A DNA stretch of 64,000 nt from SKKY01 sp965228015 (GCA_965228015.1 OZ245787.1:372001-436000), one strand, 5' to 3'. Numbered from the stretch's first letter, positions 18,436-27,666 are shown. Translations and numbers: made by a program. The notes: generated from the sequence alone by a model not told the origin.

Positions 18436-19614
18436 ATGAATGTTAACGAAAGGGCACTTAAGCTTCATCAGGACAATAAAGGAAAAATCAGCGTTGAATC
18501 GAAGGTTAAAATTAACACTAAAGAAGATTTATCTCTTGCTTACACTCCAGGTGTAGCAGAACCTTGCAGAAAAATTGATGCAAATAAAGAAGATGTATAC
18601 AAATATACTTCAAAAGGGAACCTTGTTGCTGTTGTTTCTGACGGATCAGCAGTTCTTGGATTAGGCAATATTGGTCCAGAAGCTGCAATGCCTGTAATAG
18701 AAGGTAAAGCAATTCTTTTCAAAGAGTTTGCTGATGTTGACGGTTTCCCAATTTGTCTTGATACTCAAGATACTGAAGAAATTATTAAAACAGTTAAATA
18801 CCTTGCTCCAACATTTGGTGGAATTAACTTAGAAGATATCTCAGCTCCAAGATGTTTTGAAATTGAAGAAAGACTTAAAAAAGAATTAGATATTCCTGTT
18901 TTCCATGATGACCAGCATGGTACAGCGGTTTGTGTGTTGGCGGCAATTATCAATGCTTGTAAAGTAATTGGTAAAAATATGGAAGATTTATCATTAGTAC
19001 TAAATGGTGTTGGCGCTGCAGGTACTGCTGTAGTAAACATTCTTCTAAATGCAGGTATTAAAAAAATGTACTTAGTAGACAAAAATGGTATATTAAACCC
19101 AGATATAAAAGAAACAATGCTACATTCTGAACATGAAATTATGGCTAAGAAAACTAACCCTGATAAGAGATCTGGTAATTTAGCAGAAGCTTTAAAAGGT
19201 GTTGATGCTTTTATTGGAGTAAGTGCTCCAGGATTAGTAACAGTTGAAATGGTTAAAACAATGAACAAAGATGCTATTGTAATTGCAATGGCTAATCCAA
19301 CTCCGGAAATTATGCCAGATGAAGCTAAAGCTGGCGGAGCAAGAGTAATTGGAACTGGCCGTTCAGATTTTCCTAACCAGGTAAACAACATTTTAGCGTT
19401 CCCTGGAATTTTTAAAGGTGCTCTTGAAGTTCGTTCAAAAGATATTACTGAAGAAATGAAAATAGCTGCTGCTTATGCAATAGCTAGTTATATTCCAGAT
19501 GCAGAATTAAATGAAGAAAACATTATACCTAAGGCTTTAGACAAAAATGTTGCTTCTGCAGTAGCAAAAGCAGTTGCTGATAAAGCAAGAAAACAAGGTG
19601 TTAACAGGGTTTAA
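18436..19614 (+). CDS. Malic enzyme (NAD-type, short form)
   Basis: A 392-residue malic enzyme that decarboxylates malate to pyruvate. YTPGVAEPCRKI, VVSDGSAVLGLGNIGPEAAMPV, PVFHDDQHGTAVCVLAAIINA (metal-binding acidic residues) and the nucleotide-binding LNGVGAAGTAVVNILL segment are all present. AGGAGG lies before the ATG at 18436. Short bacterial forms of this type usually prefer NAD, but cofactor choice is not certain from sequence. A strong terminator follows immediately. Confidence 0.92.
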   Translation: MNVNERALKLHQDNKGKISVESKVKINTKEDLSLAYTPGVAEPCRKIDANKEDVYKYTSKGNLVAVVSDGSAVLGLGNIGPEAAMPVIEGKAILFKEFADVDGFPICLDTQDTEEIIKTVKYLAPTFGGINLEDISAPRCFEIEERLKKELDIPVFHDDQHGTAVCVLAAIINACKVIGKNMEDLSLVLNGVGAAGTAVVNILLNAGIKKMYLVDKNGILNPDIKETMLHSEHEIMAKKTNPDKRSGNLAEALKGVDAFIGVSAPGLVTVEMVKTMNKDAIVIAMANPTPEIMPDEAKAGGARVIGTGRSDFPNQVNNILAFPGIFKGALEVRSKDITEEMKIAAAYAIASYIPDAELNEENIIPKALDKNVASAVAKAVADKARKQGVNRV

Positions 19615-19622
19615 GAAAATAA

Positions 19623-19657
19623 CAAAAAAGGAAGCGGTTTTTTCCGCTTCCTTTTTT
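19623..19657 (+). terminator. Intrinsic terminator after malic enzyme
   Basis: A near-perfect stem AAAAAAGGAAGCGG / CCGCTTCCTTTTTT ends in a T6 run. The last eight bases (CCTTTTTT) form the left direct repeat of ISL3 copy 3, so that element inserted in the terminator's T run. Confidence 0.92.
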
Positions 19658-19703
19658 GTTATTTGTCAAATGTTGGGGTAACCCAATTAGATTAGATTCC
19701 ATG

Positions 19704-19734
19704 AGTACCGCATTGAAAAATGCGGTACTTTTTT
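19704..19734 (+). terminator. Intrinsic terminator carried by ISL3 copy 3
   Basis: Same inward-reading AGTACCGCATT / AATGCGGTACT hairpin with T6 as in copies 1, 2 and 4. Confidence 0.8.
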
Positions 19735-19743
19735 AAATTGTTT

Positions 19744-20922
19744 TTAGTTCATTACGTGCATTATTCTGTTTTTGAATCTCCAAAAATTTCTTACACCATA
19801 AGCATTTCTTTTTAAAACCTTAATTTTGTTGTTAACTCCTTCTGTATATCCGTTAGTATAAGTACAAGTAAATGAATTAAGAATATATTTCTGCCAGTTG
19901 AAAATGGTTCTGGAGCATTTATCGAATTCTTCAAGCTCACAGGACATAACAAACATATACCAGGCTTTCAAATTCTTTTTTGCACTTTCTAAATCACTGC
20001 TGTCAACAAAGTTATAAAATTTTTCTTTTAACATATAAGCTTTTTGCAGTTTCTCAGAAGTAGCAAGCATAACGTTTACCTGGTCAATTTCTTCAGGAGT
20101 TAAATACTTCATTCTTTTTAAGAGAAGGGAGCGACTTCTTTTGAAATATCTTCGCCTTTCCTTGGCAAATTTCTTTTGCTCATCTTTCCTAATTCTTTCA
20201 AATGCCCAAGTGACCTGCCTAATGAAATGGAATTTATCGATAATGATAGTTGCATTTTTAAAATATGTTTCAGCAATATCCTTGTAAGGTTGCCACATAT
20301 CCATAATGAAGTATTTTACTTTATCCCTGTCATTGAATTTCCTGAAATAGTCCGATAAAATGTGTTGTTCTCTTCCGTGAAGAATATCAAGTACCTTCTT
20401 GTTTTAGGGATCAGTTAATATGCACTGGTACTTTTTGCCCCCCGGCATTACCTTTAAATTCATCAATAGAGATTGCTTCGGGCAATTTTGTTAGGGAATA
20501 GTTTATGAATCTAAAAAGCCTGAGAGCCGTTGATGGTGAAATATTATTCTCTTTGGCAATATCAGATACAGAGTAAACATTTTTCATTCGAGTAATTATG
20601 TATTTTATCAGCCTGCTGGTCATTCTTTGATAGCGGGGAAGAAAATCATTTTTTTCGTAGAATTTTTTATTGCAGTGATTACAAACGTACCTTCTTTTTT
20701 GTAGTAAAGGTAGGTTTTCTTCCTTGAGATGGAAATATCTTTTATCATTTGAATTCTGTAATCATGAACTTTACTGGTTTGTTGATGGCATTTGGGGCAA
20801 TTGTGAGTTTTAATCTCCAGAGAAAAAGGAAAGGACGTTGAATCAGAAGAAGTTTCTAATTGTTCTAAAATTATCCCTTTAAAACCAATTAATTTTTTAA
20901 TATAATAGTTATCATAGAGCAT
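19744..20922 (-). pseudogene. ISL3-family transposase, copy 3, disrupted
   Basis: The C-terminal 186 residues are open from 20304 and retain the Trp codon lost in copies 1, 2 and 4. The Gln codon of TDP-Q-NKK is TAA, a G6 run shifts the frame near 20443, and the N-terminal zinc-finger part is in another frame after TYLYYKK. The start ATG is at 20922 with a weakened AAGGAAG site. Confidence 0.82.
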
Positions 20923-21052
20923 AAGTAAATTCTTCCTTAGATTACAGTGGGCGTTCTCTAATATGGACTTACCCAATGCTCTGTATTTTTTCGCAAAAAA
21001 TGTCAAAATGGTTTTTACCACCCCAACATTTATTGTAGAATCCCTTTTTTTA

Positions 21053-21080
21053 TGTACAAAAATATTAATATTGTTATAAT
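21053..21080 (+). promoter_or_regulatory. Candidate promoter of the response regulator-CheX operon
   Basis: TGTACA at 21053-21058 and TATAAT at 21075-21080 with a 16-bp spacer. The -10 is a perfect match and the -35 is weak. The position, about 35 bp before the chosen ATG and just outside ISL3 copy 3, is suitable. Confidence 0.5.
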
Positions 21081-21114
21081 TAAGTGTATAAAGACTTTTC
21101 GGGGGGGTGCTGAT

Positions 21115-21984
21115 ATGAGAGATGCAAGAATTATGATAGTTGATGATTCACCTTTTTCAGTCACATTAATAGAAAAAATGCTTCAGGCAAATGGATTAAA
21201 AGTTGTAGCTAAAGCAACTAATAAAGAGGATATGGTTAAAAAGTTTACCGAAGAAAAACCCGATTTTATTACAATGGATTTAACAATGCCAGAAATTAAT
21301 GGATTTGACAGTATAAAATTATTAAGAACTATAGACCCTAATTTTAAATCGATTATGATTAGTTCTTTAAAGGACGAAGAGCTAATTGAAGAATCAAAAA
21401 AACTTAAAATTAATGGATATGTTCAAAAACCAGTAAAAGAAGATGAACTAATTAATACAATAAAAAGCATTATAAATTATGATAAAAACTATTTAGAATT
21501 ACTTGATGAGCATCAGGCAGTTTTTAAAGAGTCCTTTGCTGATGCAGTAAACAGCATGACCAGAATCCGGGTTTCATTTAAAGAAAGTACTCCAGAAGAG
21601 GTAAAATTTTCCATGGGATTTGCTGTTGCAATAGGAATAATAGGTACTTTCCCTGGAAGGTTTTTTCTCGATATGAGCAATGAAACATTAACAGCTTTTA
21701 CAAAAAGTATAACAGGACAAGAAAGTGAAGATTCTGAAGAAAAAGCTCACTTTATTTCTGAGTTTGCAAATATTGTTGCTGGGAATGCCTGTTCTCTTTT
21801 AAATTTAACAGATAAAAACTATAAATTCCGTCTATCTTCCCCAACAGTTTTTTACGGGGAAGAACTTACTGTATCTACAGCTAATTTAAAAACCTATATG
21901 GTAGTTACTGAAACAGAATTTGGTGAAATAATAATTGGCACAAGTTTTTCGAGGGGGGGGGGGGGAAATAAAGGATGGATGTAA
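21115..21984 (+). CDS. Response regulator with C-terminal CheX-like domain
   Basis: The N-terminal receiver domain (residues 1-120) has the acidic pair in MIVDDSPF, the phospho-acceptor Asp in FITMDLTMPEING, and Lys in VQKPVKEDEL. A linker is followed by a CheX-like domain (about 130-280) with EFANIVAGNACSLLNL, resembling the CheX/FliY/CheC E-x2-N-x3-N pattern. The protein may be a phosphatase or sink for CheY-P. The ATG at 21115 is preferred over the open frame upstream because GGGGGGG lies 8 bp before it. The C-terminus runs through a G13 tract giving RGGGGNKGWM, so its real end is uncertain. Confidence 0.8.
   Translation: MRDARIMIVDDSPFSVTLIEKMLQANGLKVVAKATNKEDMVKKFTEEKPDFITMDLTMPEINGFDSIKLLRTIDPNFKSIMISSLKDEELIEESKKLKINGYVQKPVKEDELINTIKSIINYDKNYLELLDEHQAVFKESFADAVNSMTRIRVSFKESTPEEVKFSMGFAVAIGIIGTFPGRFFLDMSNETLTAFTKSITGQESEDSEEKAHFISEFANIVAGNACSLLNLTDKNYKFRLSSPTVFYGEELTVSTANLKTYMVVTETEFGEIIIGTSFSRGGGGNKGWM
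21953..21965 (+). repeat. G13 homopolymer at the end of the response regulator gene
   Basis: Thirteen consecutive G bases are exceptional in this AT-rich sequence. The tract lies inside the last codons of the response regulator gene and just before the cheX start at 21975. One added G would end the upstream protein at AAATAA right after the tract. One lost G would extend it out of frame over cheX. Confidence 0.95.
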
Positions 21985-22439
21985 GTAATATTAATCCTTT
22001 TTTAAAAGCATGTACTTTGGTTTTACCCCAGCTGGGTTTTTCTACAGCAAACAAGGTTAATTTAACAGTCTCTGATAAGGTTAATGCCCAAGGAGTTGCT
22101 GTAAGTGTTGGTATCATTGGAGATATTAAAGGTACCGTTGTATATAATTTTCCTGAAGATAATGCAAAAAAAATTGCTTCTAAAATGATGACGGGTATGG
22201 AAGTTGCTGTTTTTGATGATATGGCTCAAAGCGCTATTTCAGAGTTGACAAATATGCTCACAGCTAATGCTTCAATAGAATTTTCAAAGATAGGTAAAAA
22301 CATTAATATCTCTACTCCAACTTTGGTAACAGGTAAAGAGCTGGGAATTAAGGTATCTGCCAGAAAAGTACTGGTTGTTGAAATGGAAGCAGATGGAATG
22401 AATTTTTTTGTAAATATTGGAATTGATGGAGATGCCTGA
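21975..22439 (+). CDS. cheX: Chemotaxis phosphatase CheX-like protein
   Basis: A 154-residue stand-alone CheX-type protein, which dephosphorylates CheY-P in organisms that use it. AQSAISELTNMLTANASIEF carries the conserved E-x2-N pattern of the active helix. The N-terminus overlaps the end of the response regulator frame and AAAGG is the ribosome site. No flagellar or receptor genes are in the window, so the pathway it serves (taxis or another two-component output) cannot be fixed. Confidence 0.8.
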   Translation: MDVSNINPFLKACTLVLPQLGFSTANKVNLTVSDKVNAQGVAVSVGIIGDIKGTVVYNFPEDNAKKIASKMMTGMEVAVFDDMAQSAISELTNMLTANASIEFSKIGKNINISTPTLVTGKELGIKVSARKVLVVEMEADGMNFFVNIGIDGDA

Positions 22440-23094
22440 ATACTGGAAATCTTTTTTGGAAAAAGAAAGAAATGAAGAATATTTTAAAAAAATAACAAAA
22501 TTTATTAATACAGAATATTCAAAGGGTACAGTATATCCAAAAAAAGAAGAAATTTTTGCTGCTTTAAAAACAACTCCTTTTGAAGAAACTAAAATTGTAA
22601 TTCTTGGACAAGACCCATATCATGGAGAGAATCAGGCTCATGGTCTGGCTTTCTCTGTTAAGCCTGGAACTAAAAAACCACCTTCTCTAATAAATATTTT
22701 CAAAGAATTAAACAATGATCTTAATATTCCCATCCCTGAAACAGGATATTTACTACCCTGGGCAAAGCAAGGGGCCCTTTTAATAAATACAGTTCTTACT
22801 GTTAGGGCAGGAGAAGCAAATTCCCATAAAAATATAGGTTGGGAAACTTTTACAGATAAAGTTATTAAAGAACTAAATTCTTCAGACAGGCCTATTGTCT
22901 TTTTACTTTGGGGAAAACCTGCCCAGGAAAAAGGAAGGTTATTAAATAACCCAAAACATCTTATACTTAAAGCAGCTCATCCAAGTCCCTTATCAGCCAT
23001 TAGGGGTTTTTTTGGGTGCAAACATTTTTCAAAAGCCAATACATATTTAAGAAAGAATAATTTGCAAGAAATTCAATGGGATTTATCGAAATAA
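22432..23094 (+). CDS. ung: Uracil-DNA glycosylase (family 1)
   Basis: Removes uracil from DNA, starting base excision repair. The water-activating motif ILGQDPYHGENQAHGLAFSV, the LLLINTVLTV-type segment (GALLINTVLTVRAGEANSH) and the HPSPLSAIRGFFGCKHFS DNA-intercalation loop are all intact. Length is about 220 residues, normal for family 1. The start overlaps the end of cheX; ATG 22432 or ATG 22426 are both possible, with GGAG just upstream of 22432. No lesion is seen. Confidence 0.92.
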   Translation: MPEYWKSFLEKERNEEYFKKITKFINTEYSKGTVYPKKEEIFAALKTTPFEETKIVILGQDPYHGENQAHGLAFSVKPGTKKPPSLINIFKELNNDLNIPIPETGYLLPWAKQGALLINTVLTVRAGEANSHKNIGWETFTDKVIKELNSSDRPIVFLLWGKPAQEKGRLLNNPKHLILKAAHPSPLSAIRGFFGCKHFSKANTYLRKNNLQEIQWDLSK

Positions 23095-23106
23095 AAGGGG
23101 GTTTGA

Positions 23107-23571
23107 ATGGCACAAAAAAAGAATTTGCAGAGTAGCAGGAATAGCAATAAAAGAAAATCATGTATTAATTCACCGGAGAAAAGATAAAGATTACCGGACT
23201 TCCCCTGGGGGAGGGTGTAAATTTTATGAAACAACGGAAGATGTTTTAGAACGGGAATTTATTTCTAAAATTGATGCAAAAATCAAAATTAACCGATTGT
23301 TTTTTATTGTGGAAAACTTATATCTGAAAAAAATATTCCTAATCATGAAATTGAATTTTTTTATGAAATAGGAATGGAAGAGAAGTTTAACCCTTCTCAA
23401 GAGTATTTTTATGGCAAAGAAGGGGAGGATACCTTGGTTTTTTTCTGGTGCCCTTTAGACCAATTAGAAAATATTATGATTTTCCCTATTTGTTTGAAAA
23501 AAGTATTAAAGGATATTCCAGATCATATTCTTCATGTTATACATAAAAATGAAAAGAGTACTATGGATTGA
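23107..23571 (+). pseudogene. NUDIX-type hydrolase, frameshifted, with degenerate NUDIX box
   Basis: The reading RICRVAGIAIKENHVLIHRR, then PGGGCKFYETTEDVLEREF, resembles the common 'NUDIX hydrolase' family acting on nucleotide diphosphates. The start frame at ATG 23107 needs one A fewer in the A7 run near 23113. A second shift, one A short in the A7 run near 23327, is needed to reach the C-terminal part ending at 23571. The NUDIX box G-x5-E-x7-R-E-U-x-E-E should close with two glutamates, but here REFISKID has Ser-Lys. It is likely a decayed gene. Confidence 0.65.
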
Positions 23572-23603
23572 GAAAAAGTTTATCGATTAATTTTTTTAAA
23601 CTA

Positions 23604-23632
23604 TTTACTTTTAATGGAAATAGGAGTATTAT
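23604..23632 (+). promoter_or_regulatory. Promoter of the trp operon T-box leader
   Basis: TTTACT at 23604-23609 and TATTAT at 23627-23632 with a 17-bp spacer, placed just upstream of the T-box leader. Confidence 0.6.
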
Positions 23633-23639
23633 ACAGAAA

Positions 23640-23972
23640 ATTTATAAAAAAATACGTTGACTGGAAGTAGTAGTATTTGAAAGCTGTTAAGCGAGTCAGA
23701 GATTGGTGAGAGTCTGATACAGTAGAAAAATATGAATTGGGATCCATGAGTAGATAGGTAAACTAACAGTAGCCGATTCCGTGTGCTCACGTTACAGGGC
23801 TAGGATATCGAGAAATCCGTATCTGAAAAGAAGATAAAGACACAAAGGTGGCTTAAGAAATCATTATATTTCTCCTTAGGGATGAAATACTTTTTTTATC
23901 ATTTTTTGTATCTTTAATTTGGGTGGCACCGCGAAACCATTCGCCCCATTTTTTGGGAGATGAATGGTTTTT
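23640..23972 (+). promoter_or_regulatory. T-box riboswitch leader, tryptophan-type
   Basis: T-box leaders sense uncharged tRNA and switch between terminator and antiterminator. The conserved T-box core GGGTGGCACCGCG is at 23921-23933. It is followed by a terminator stem AACCATTC...GAATGGTT with a T7 run ending near 23974. Upstream lies a long stem I with GAGTCAGAG. The likely specifier codon is TGG at 23738-23740, followed by a purine, in the context GAATTGGGATCC. The downstream gene is trpE, so control by uncharged tRNA-Trp is coherent. The exact specifier needs structure modelling. Confidence 0.88.
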
Positions 23973-23993
23973 TTATTTTGAAAGGGTGTTTAT

Positions 23994-24748
23994 ATGAAAA
24001 AAGTTAAACTAAAAATTTTCAGCAAGAAAATCAGAGGGGACAAATTGACACCAATTTTACTTTATGAAAAGTATGTTAAAGATGAAACAGGATTTCTTTT
24101 TGAAAGCAAGGAGCATCCTAAAGGAAGATATTCCATTATTGGCAGAAAACCTTATAAAACTATAAAGCATAATTTAAGTGACATAACAAAGAATCTAAAA
24201 TATTTAAAACGTGTTCAAAACATGCTTGAAAAATTCCCCGTTGAAAAGAGTGAAAATTCATTTCTTTTTTCCGGAGGAGCAGTTGGATTTTTTGGATATG
24301 ATATAAGCAAAACCTTTGAAGAAATTCCTGATAATAATATAGATACCATAGGAATTCCTGATTCAAAATTAATGTTTTTCAGGGAATTTATACTATATGA
24401 TCATTTTCACAGTCAGGTAATAATAGTAGTTTTGGGGAAGGAATCAGAAGAAGAGAAATCTTTATCAAAAATTGAAGATATTATTTATGAACTTTCGATA
24501 GAAAATGATGAAAGCTATAAGATTGAAGATAAGGTAAAAATTAAAAATTTTAAAGAGCATACTTCAAAAGAACAATATATAAAAAATGTTCAGAAAGCAA
24601 AAGAATATATAAAAAATGGAGATATATTTCAAGTTGTACTTTCCCAAAGGTGGTCCGCAGAAACTGAAACTCATCCCTTTTTAATATATAGGAATCTTAG
24701 AGAATTAAATCCTTCTCCTTGTTTGTTTTATATAAATTTCCCAGAGTA
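23994..24748 (+). pseudogene. trpE: Anthranilate synthase component I, 3' half lost to IS3 insertion
   Basis: TrpE makes anthranilate from chorismate. The ATG at 23994 has AAAGGGTG upstream. The N-terminal domain and the start of the chorismate-binding domain (IKNGDIFQVVLSQRWS, LRELNPSPCLFYINFPEYV) are present. After about 252 residues the gene runs into the IS3-family element at 24749. The rest of the catalytic domain is missing, and the sequence beyond the element is trpB, not trpE. The truncated product cannot be active. Confidence 0.9.
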
Positions 24749-24788
24749 TGTAATGGTCAAGCATCTTTGTAACACTAAGTACGGAAAA

Positions 24789-25646
24789 TCAGTTTATATT
24801 TCGCGCTTCAAATGGAGTCAGCCCTCCATTGTATGAATGAGGTCGAATGTGGTTGTACCACACATAAACATATTTATTGATAGCTTCATCTAATTGTAGG
24901 TCGGTTTCAAATTTTTGGTGGTAAATAAGCTCTGACTTAAGTGATTTATAAAATCTCTCCATTGGAGCGTTATTATATGGGCAACCTGTTTTACTCATGC
25001 TTTGCCTTATTCCTTGGCTTTTGCAGTACTCTACGAAAGCCCATGAGGTGAACTGTACCCTCTGATCTGAATGTAAGACTAACCCTTCATCTGGGCTCTC
25101 TCTTTCAAGAGTTTTAGACAAGGCTTCTATTGCCAGATCTGAGTTGATTCATTTTGAGTTAACCGTTGCTATCGCTTCCCTTTTTGCTAAATCTATAATA
25201 GTACAATTATAACGCATTTTACCGTTTGTTAATCTTATATAGGTGAAATCAGTACACCATACTTTATTTCTTTCTGTGACAGAGAAATTTTGATTAAGAA
25301 TATTGGGAAATACTTTGTTCTTTTTACCTTTTACATATTTGGGCCTTTTTCTTACAGTGATTGCATGCAGGTTTAATTCCTTGTTCATATACTTATGTGC
25401 TGTTGTCTTACCAATAAATATATTTTGCCTTGCAAGAAAAGCGACCATCCACCTATGGCCGATAATGCGTCCATTATTGTAATAAATACTTTTTATGTTT
25501 TCTTGAACTTTAGCCTTTCCCTCACGATACGTGGATTTTCTGTTCTTTAAGTAATTGTAGTACATATTCGGAGAGAGGTTGAACTTGCGGCATAACCAGC
25601 ACAATCCAAACTCAAGTTTATAGGCATCAATGAACCGATATACCAC
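24789..25646 (-). pseudogene. IS3-family transposase orfB, copy 1, nonsense mutation
   Basis: The IS150-type DDE integrase domain is recognisable: WCTDFTYIRL (first Asp), LHSDQ (second Asp) and NAPMERFYKSLKSE (Glu). A TGA at 25149-25151 replaces the Trp codon of VNSK-W-INSD that copy 3 retains. The conserved Gly after HSDQ is Arg, as in copy 2. The product is very unlikely to be active. Confidence 0.85.
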
Positions 25647-25928
25647 TAATCGATTTCCTTTGCGAAGAATGCCGCTGCTTTTTTAGGAAGTCATTTTCCT
25701 TTTAAAGTTCCATAAGCTTCTTGTTAAGCGCTCTATATTCCTCTGGTGATATTGCATTTTCTTTATTTTGTGGTTTTGTGTAATGACATTCTTCGCTGTA
25801 TTTTTTATCCATCCGGACATTGTTGATTTTGATACACCGTAGGTTGCAAAAAGATCACCAAGGCTTTTGCCTTTTAGATATTCACGTACAACCTCCTTCT
25901 TGAATTCTAAATCGTAACGTTTGCTCAT
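25641..25928 (-). pseudogene. IS3-family orfA, copy 1, frameshifted
   Basis: The helix-turn-helix protein starts MSKRYDLEFKKEVVREYLKG. A T6 run near 25800-25806, against T7 in copy 2, shifts the frame after SGWIKN. The normal coiled-coil end (NKKLMELQKENDFLKK) is out of frame. Confidence 0.82.
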
Positions 25929-26001
25929 TTTGTAATCCTCCTAGTTCGGGTTTATTATATATTATCCGTACTAGGTGTTACAACAAGACTATACCATTAC
26001 A

Positions 26002-26901
26002 CTTTATGCTGGCAGATAGAATGGGAAAAAAGAAAATAATAGCAGAAACAGGAACAGGTCAGTATGGCGTTGCCACGGCCACAGGGGCAGCTTTGTTTAA
26101 TATGGAATGTAAAGTTTTATGGGTGAAGAAGATATAAAAAGACAGCAAATTAATGTTTATAAAATGGAACTTTTAGGAGCAGAAGTGGTTCCTGTTTCCT
26201 CGGGTACTAAAACATTAAAAGATGCAACTAATGAAGCAATAAGAGAATGGGTTAGAACTGCAAAAGATACTTTTTATGTAATTGGATCAGTTGTTGGACC
26301 TCATCCTTATCCGGAAATGGTTAGAAATTTTCAAAAAATTATTGGTGAAGAAACCAAAAAACAAATCTTAGAAAAAGAAGGCAGATTACCTGATGCTGTA
26401 GTGGCTTGTGTAGGTGGAGGAAGTAATGCAATGGGAATCTTCTACCCTTTTATTAATGATCAAGAAGTAGATTTATATGGAGTAGAGGCAGGGGGATATG
26501 GAGTTGATACGGAATTTCATGCTTCAGCTTTTTCTGGGGGAAGGCCTGGAGTTTTACATGGAATAAAGACTTATCTTTTACAAGATGAGGAAGGATTAAT
26601 AAAACCAGCACATTCTATATCTGCTGGCCTTGATTATCCTGGAACAGGACTTGAGCATTCCTTTTTATACGAAAGAGGAAGAGGAAAATATTCAACAGCA
26701 ACGGATAAGGAAGCGCTGGAAGCCTTTTATCTTTTATCGAAGATAGAAGGAATTATTCCTGCACTAGAAAGTTCTCGTGCTATAGCTTTTGGAGGAAAAC
26801 TAGCCAAAGAAATGGGAAAAGATAAGATTATTGTAATAAATCTTTCCGGCAGAGGAGATAAAGATGTTCACACGGTTATGGGAATGGAAGGTGGAATATA
26901 G
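26002..26901 (+). pseudogene. trpB: Tryptophan synthase beta subunit, 5' part missing
   Basis: The sequence resumes at MLADRMGKKKIIAETGTGQYGVATATGA, about 100 residues into a normal TrpB. The PLP-binding lysine region (NHTGAHKIN in relatives) is therefore lost. A T4 run at 26115-26118, one T short, breaks the frame between ALFNMECKV and FMGEEDIKRQ. From there to 26901 the frame is intact, with VACVGGGSNAMGIF (phosphate loop), SAGLDYPG and NLSGRGDKDV. It cannot function as a synthase subunit. Confidence 0.9.
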
Positions 26902-27666
26902 ATGAACAGAATAAATATAAAATTTACTGAATTAAGAGAAAAGAATGAAAAAGCTTTAATAACCTATGTAACAGCAGGTGACCCAGACTTAAATACTACG
27001 GAAAAGATTATTTATGCTAAAATAAAAGGAGGAGCTGACATAATCGAATTAGGCATTCCTTTTTCTGATCCTCTTGCAGATGGCCCTGTTATTCAGGAAG
27101 CCTCATTAAGGTCACTTCAGCAAGGTACAACCCCGGAAAAAGTTTTTTCTTTGGTTGAAAAAGTGAGAAAAAAATCGGACATCCCTTTGGTATTGCTTGT
27201 ATACTACAATACAGCGCTAAGTTATGGTGTCGAAAAATTTGTAGGCAGATGTAAGTATAATATTGATGGAGTTATTATCCCGGACCTTCCTTTTGAAGAA
27301 TCTGGTGAAATATTGCCATATTTTGCCGAAACAGATACAGCATTAATACCTATGTTATCTCCAACATTTCATGACAGAATAGAAAACATCTTAAATCTTT
27401 TTAATGAAAAAGGATTTGTATATTGTGTAACTTCTTTAGGGGTTACAGGTATGGGATCCTCCTTCTATAATGATTTAGGTAATTATCTTGCAAGGGTAAG
27501 AAGGCATAGCGAATTTCCAATTTGCGCAGGTTTTGGAATGAAAAATAAAAATGATTTTGATAAAATTTCCTCAATGGTAGATGGAGTAATAATTGGATCT
27601 GCAATTGTTAATGAAATTCATACAAAAGGATTCTCAGAAGAAGGTCTTGAAGTTAGTGTAAAATAA
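26902..27666 (+). CDS. trpA: Tryptophan synthase alpha subunit, C-terminal end replaced
   Basis: TrpA cleaves indole-3-glycerol phosphate to indole. The 254 residues include FTELREKNEKALITYVTAGDP, ELGIPFSDPLADGPVIQ (catalytic Glu and Asp), and the GVTGMG and GFGMKN phosphate-binding loops. The ATG at 26902 follows trpB by one base. The ISLre2 element inserted at 27652 removed the last eight residues (KYIAIFKE, found after the element at 29211-29235) and replaced them with VSVK from the element's end. The fold is probably kept, but without TrpB and the upstream pathway the gene has little use. Confidence 0.9.
   Translation: MNRINIKFTELREKNEKALITYVTAGDPDLNTTEKIIYAKIKGGADIIELGIPFSDPLADGPVIQEASLRSLQQGTTPEKVFSLVEKVRKKSDIPLVLLVYYNTALSYGVEKFVGRCKYNIDGVIIPDLPFEESGEILPYFAETDTALIPMLSPTFHDRIENILNLFNEKGFVYCVTSLGVTGMGSSFYNDLGNYLARVRRHSEFPICAGFGMKNKNDFDKISSMVDGVIIGSAIVNEIHTKGFSEEGLEVSVK

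Larger units (their letters stand above)
19658..21042 (-). mobile_element. ISL3-family insertion sequence, copy 3
   Basis: A 1385-bp copy flanked by the exact 8-bp direct repeat CCTTTTTT (19650-19657 and 21043-21050). The left end reads GTTATTTGTCAAATGTTGG and the right end ...TGTAGAATC, so the outermost bases differ from other copies. The left direct repeat is the T run of the malic enzyme terminator. Transposase is on the minus strand. Confidence 0.88.
24749..26001 (-). mobile_element. IS3-family (IS150-like) insertion sequence, copy 1
   Basis: A 1253-bp element with TG...CA ends and imperfect 27-bp inverted repeats: TGTAATGGTCAAGCATCTTT at the left, and TGTAATGGTATAGTCTTGTT read inward from the right. 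orfA and orfB are on the minus strand. The flanks AGTA and CTTT do not match, so there is no target duplication. The left flank is trpE and the right flank is trpB, so trpG, trpD, trpC, trpF, half of trpE and the start of trpB are missing. Confidence 0.9.

Noticed and set aside
18765..19391. A 208-residue minus-strand ORF inside malic enzyme
   Set aside because: Malic enzyme motifs on the plus strand are complete, and the antisense frame has no ribosome site or family motif.
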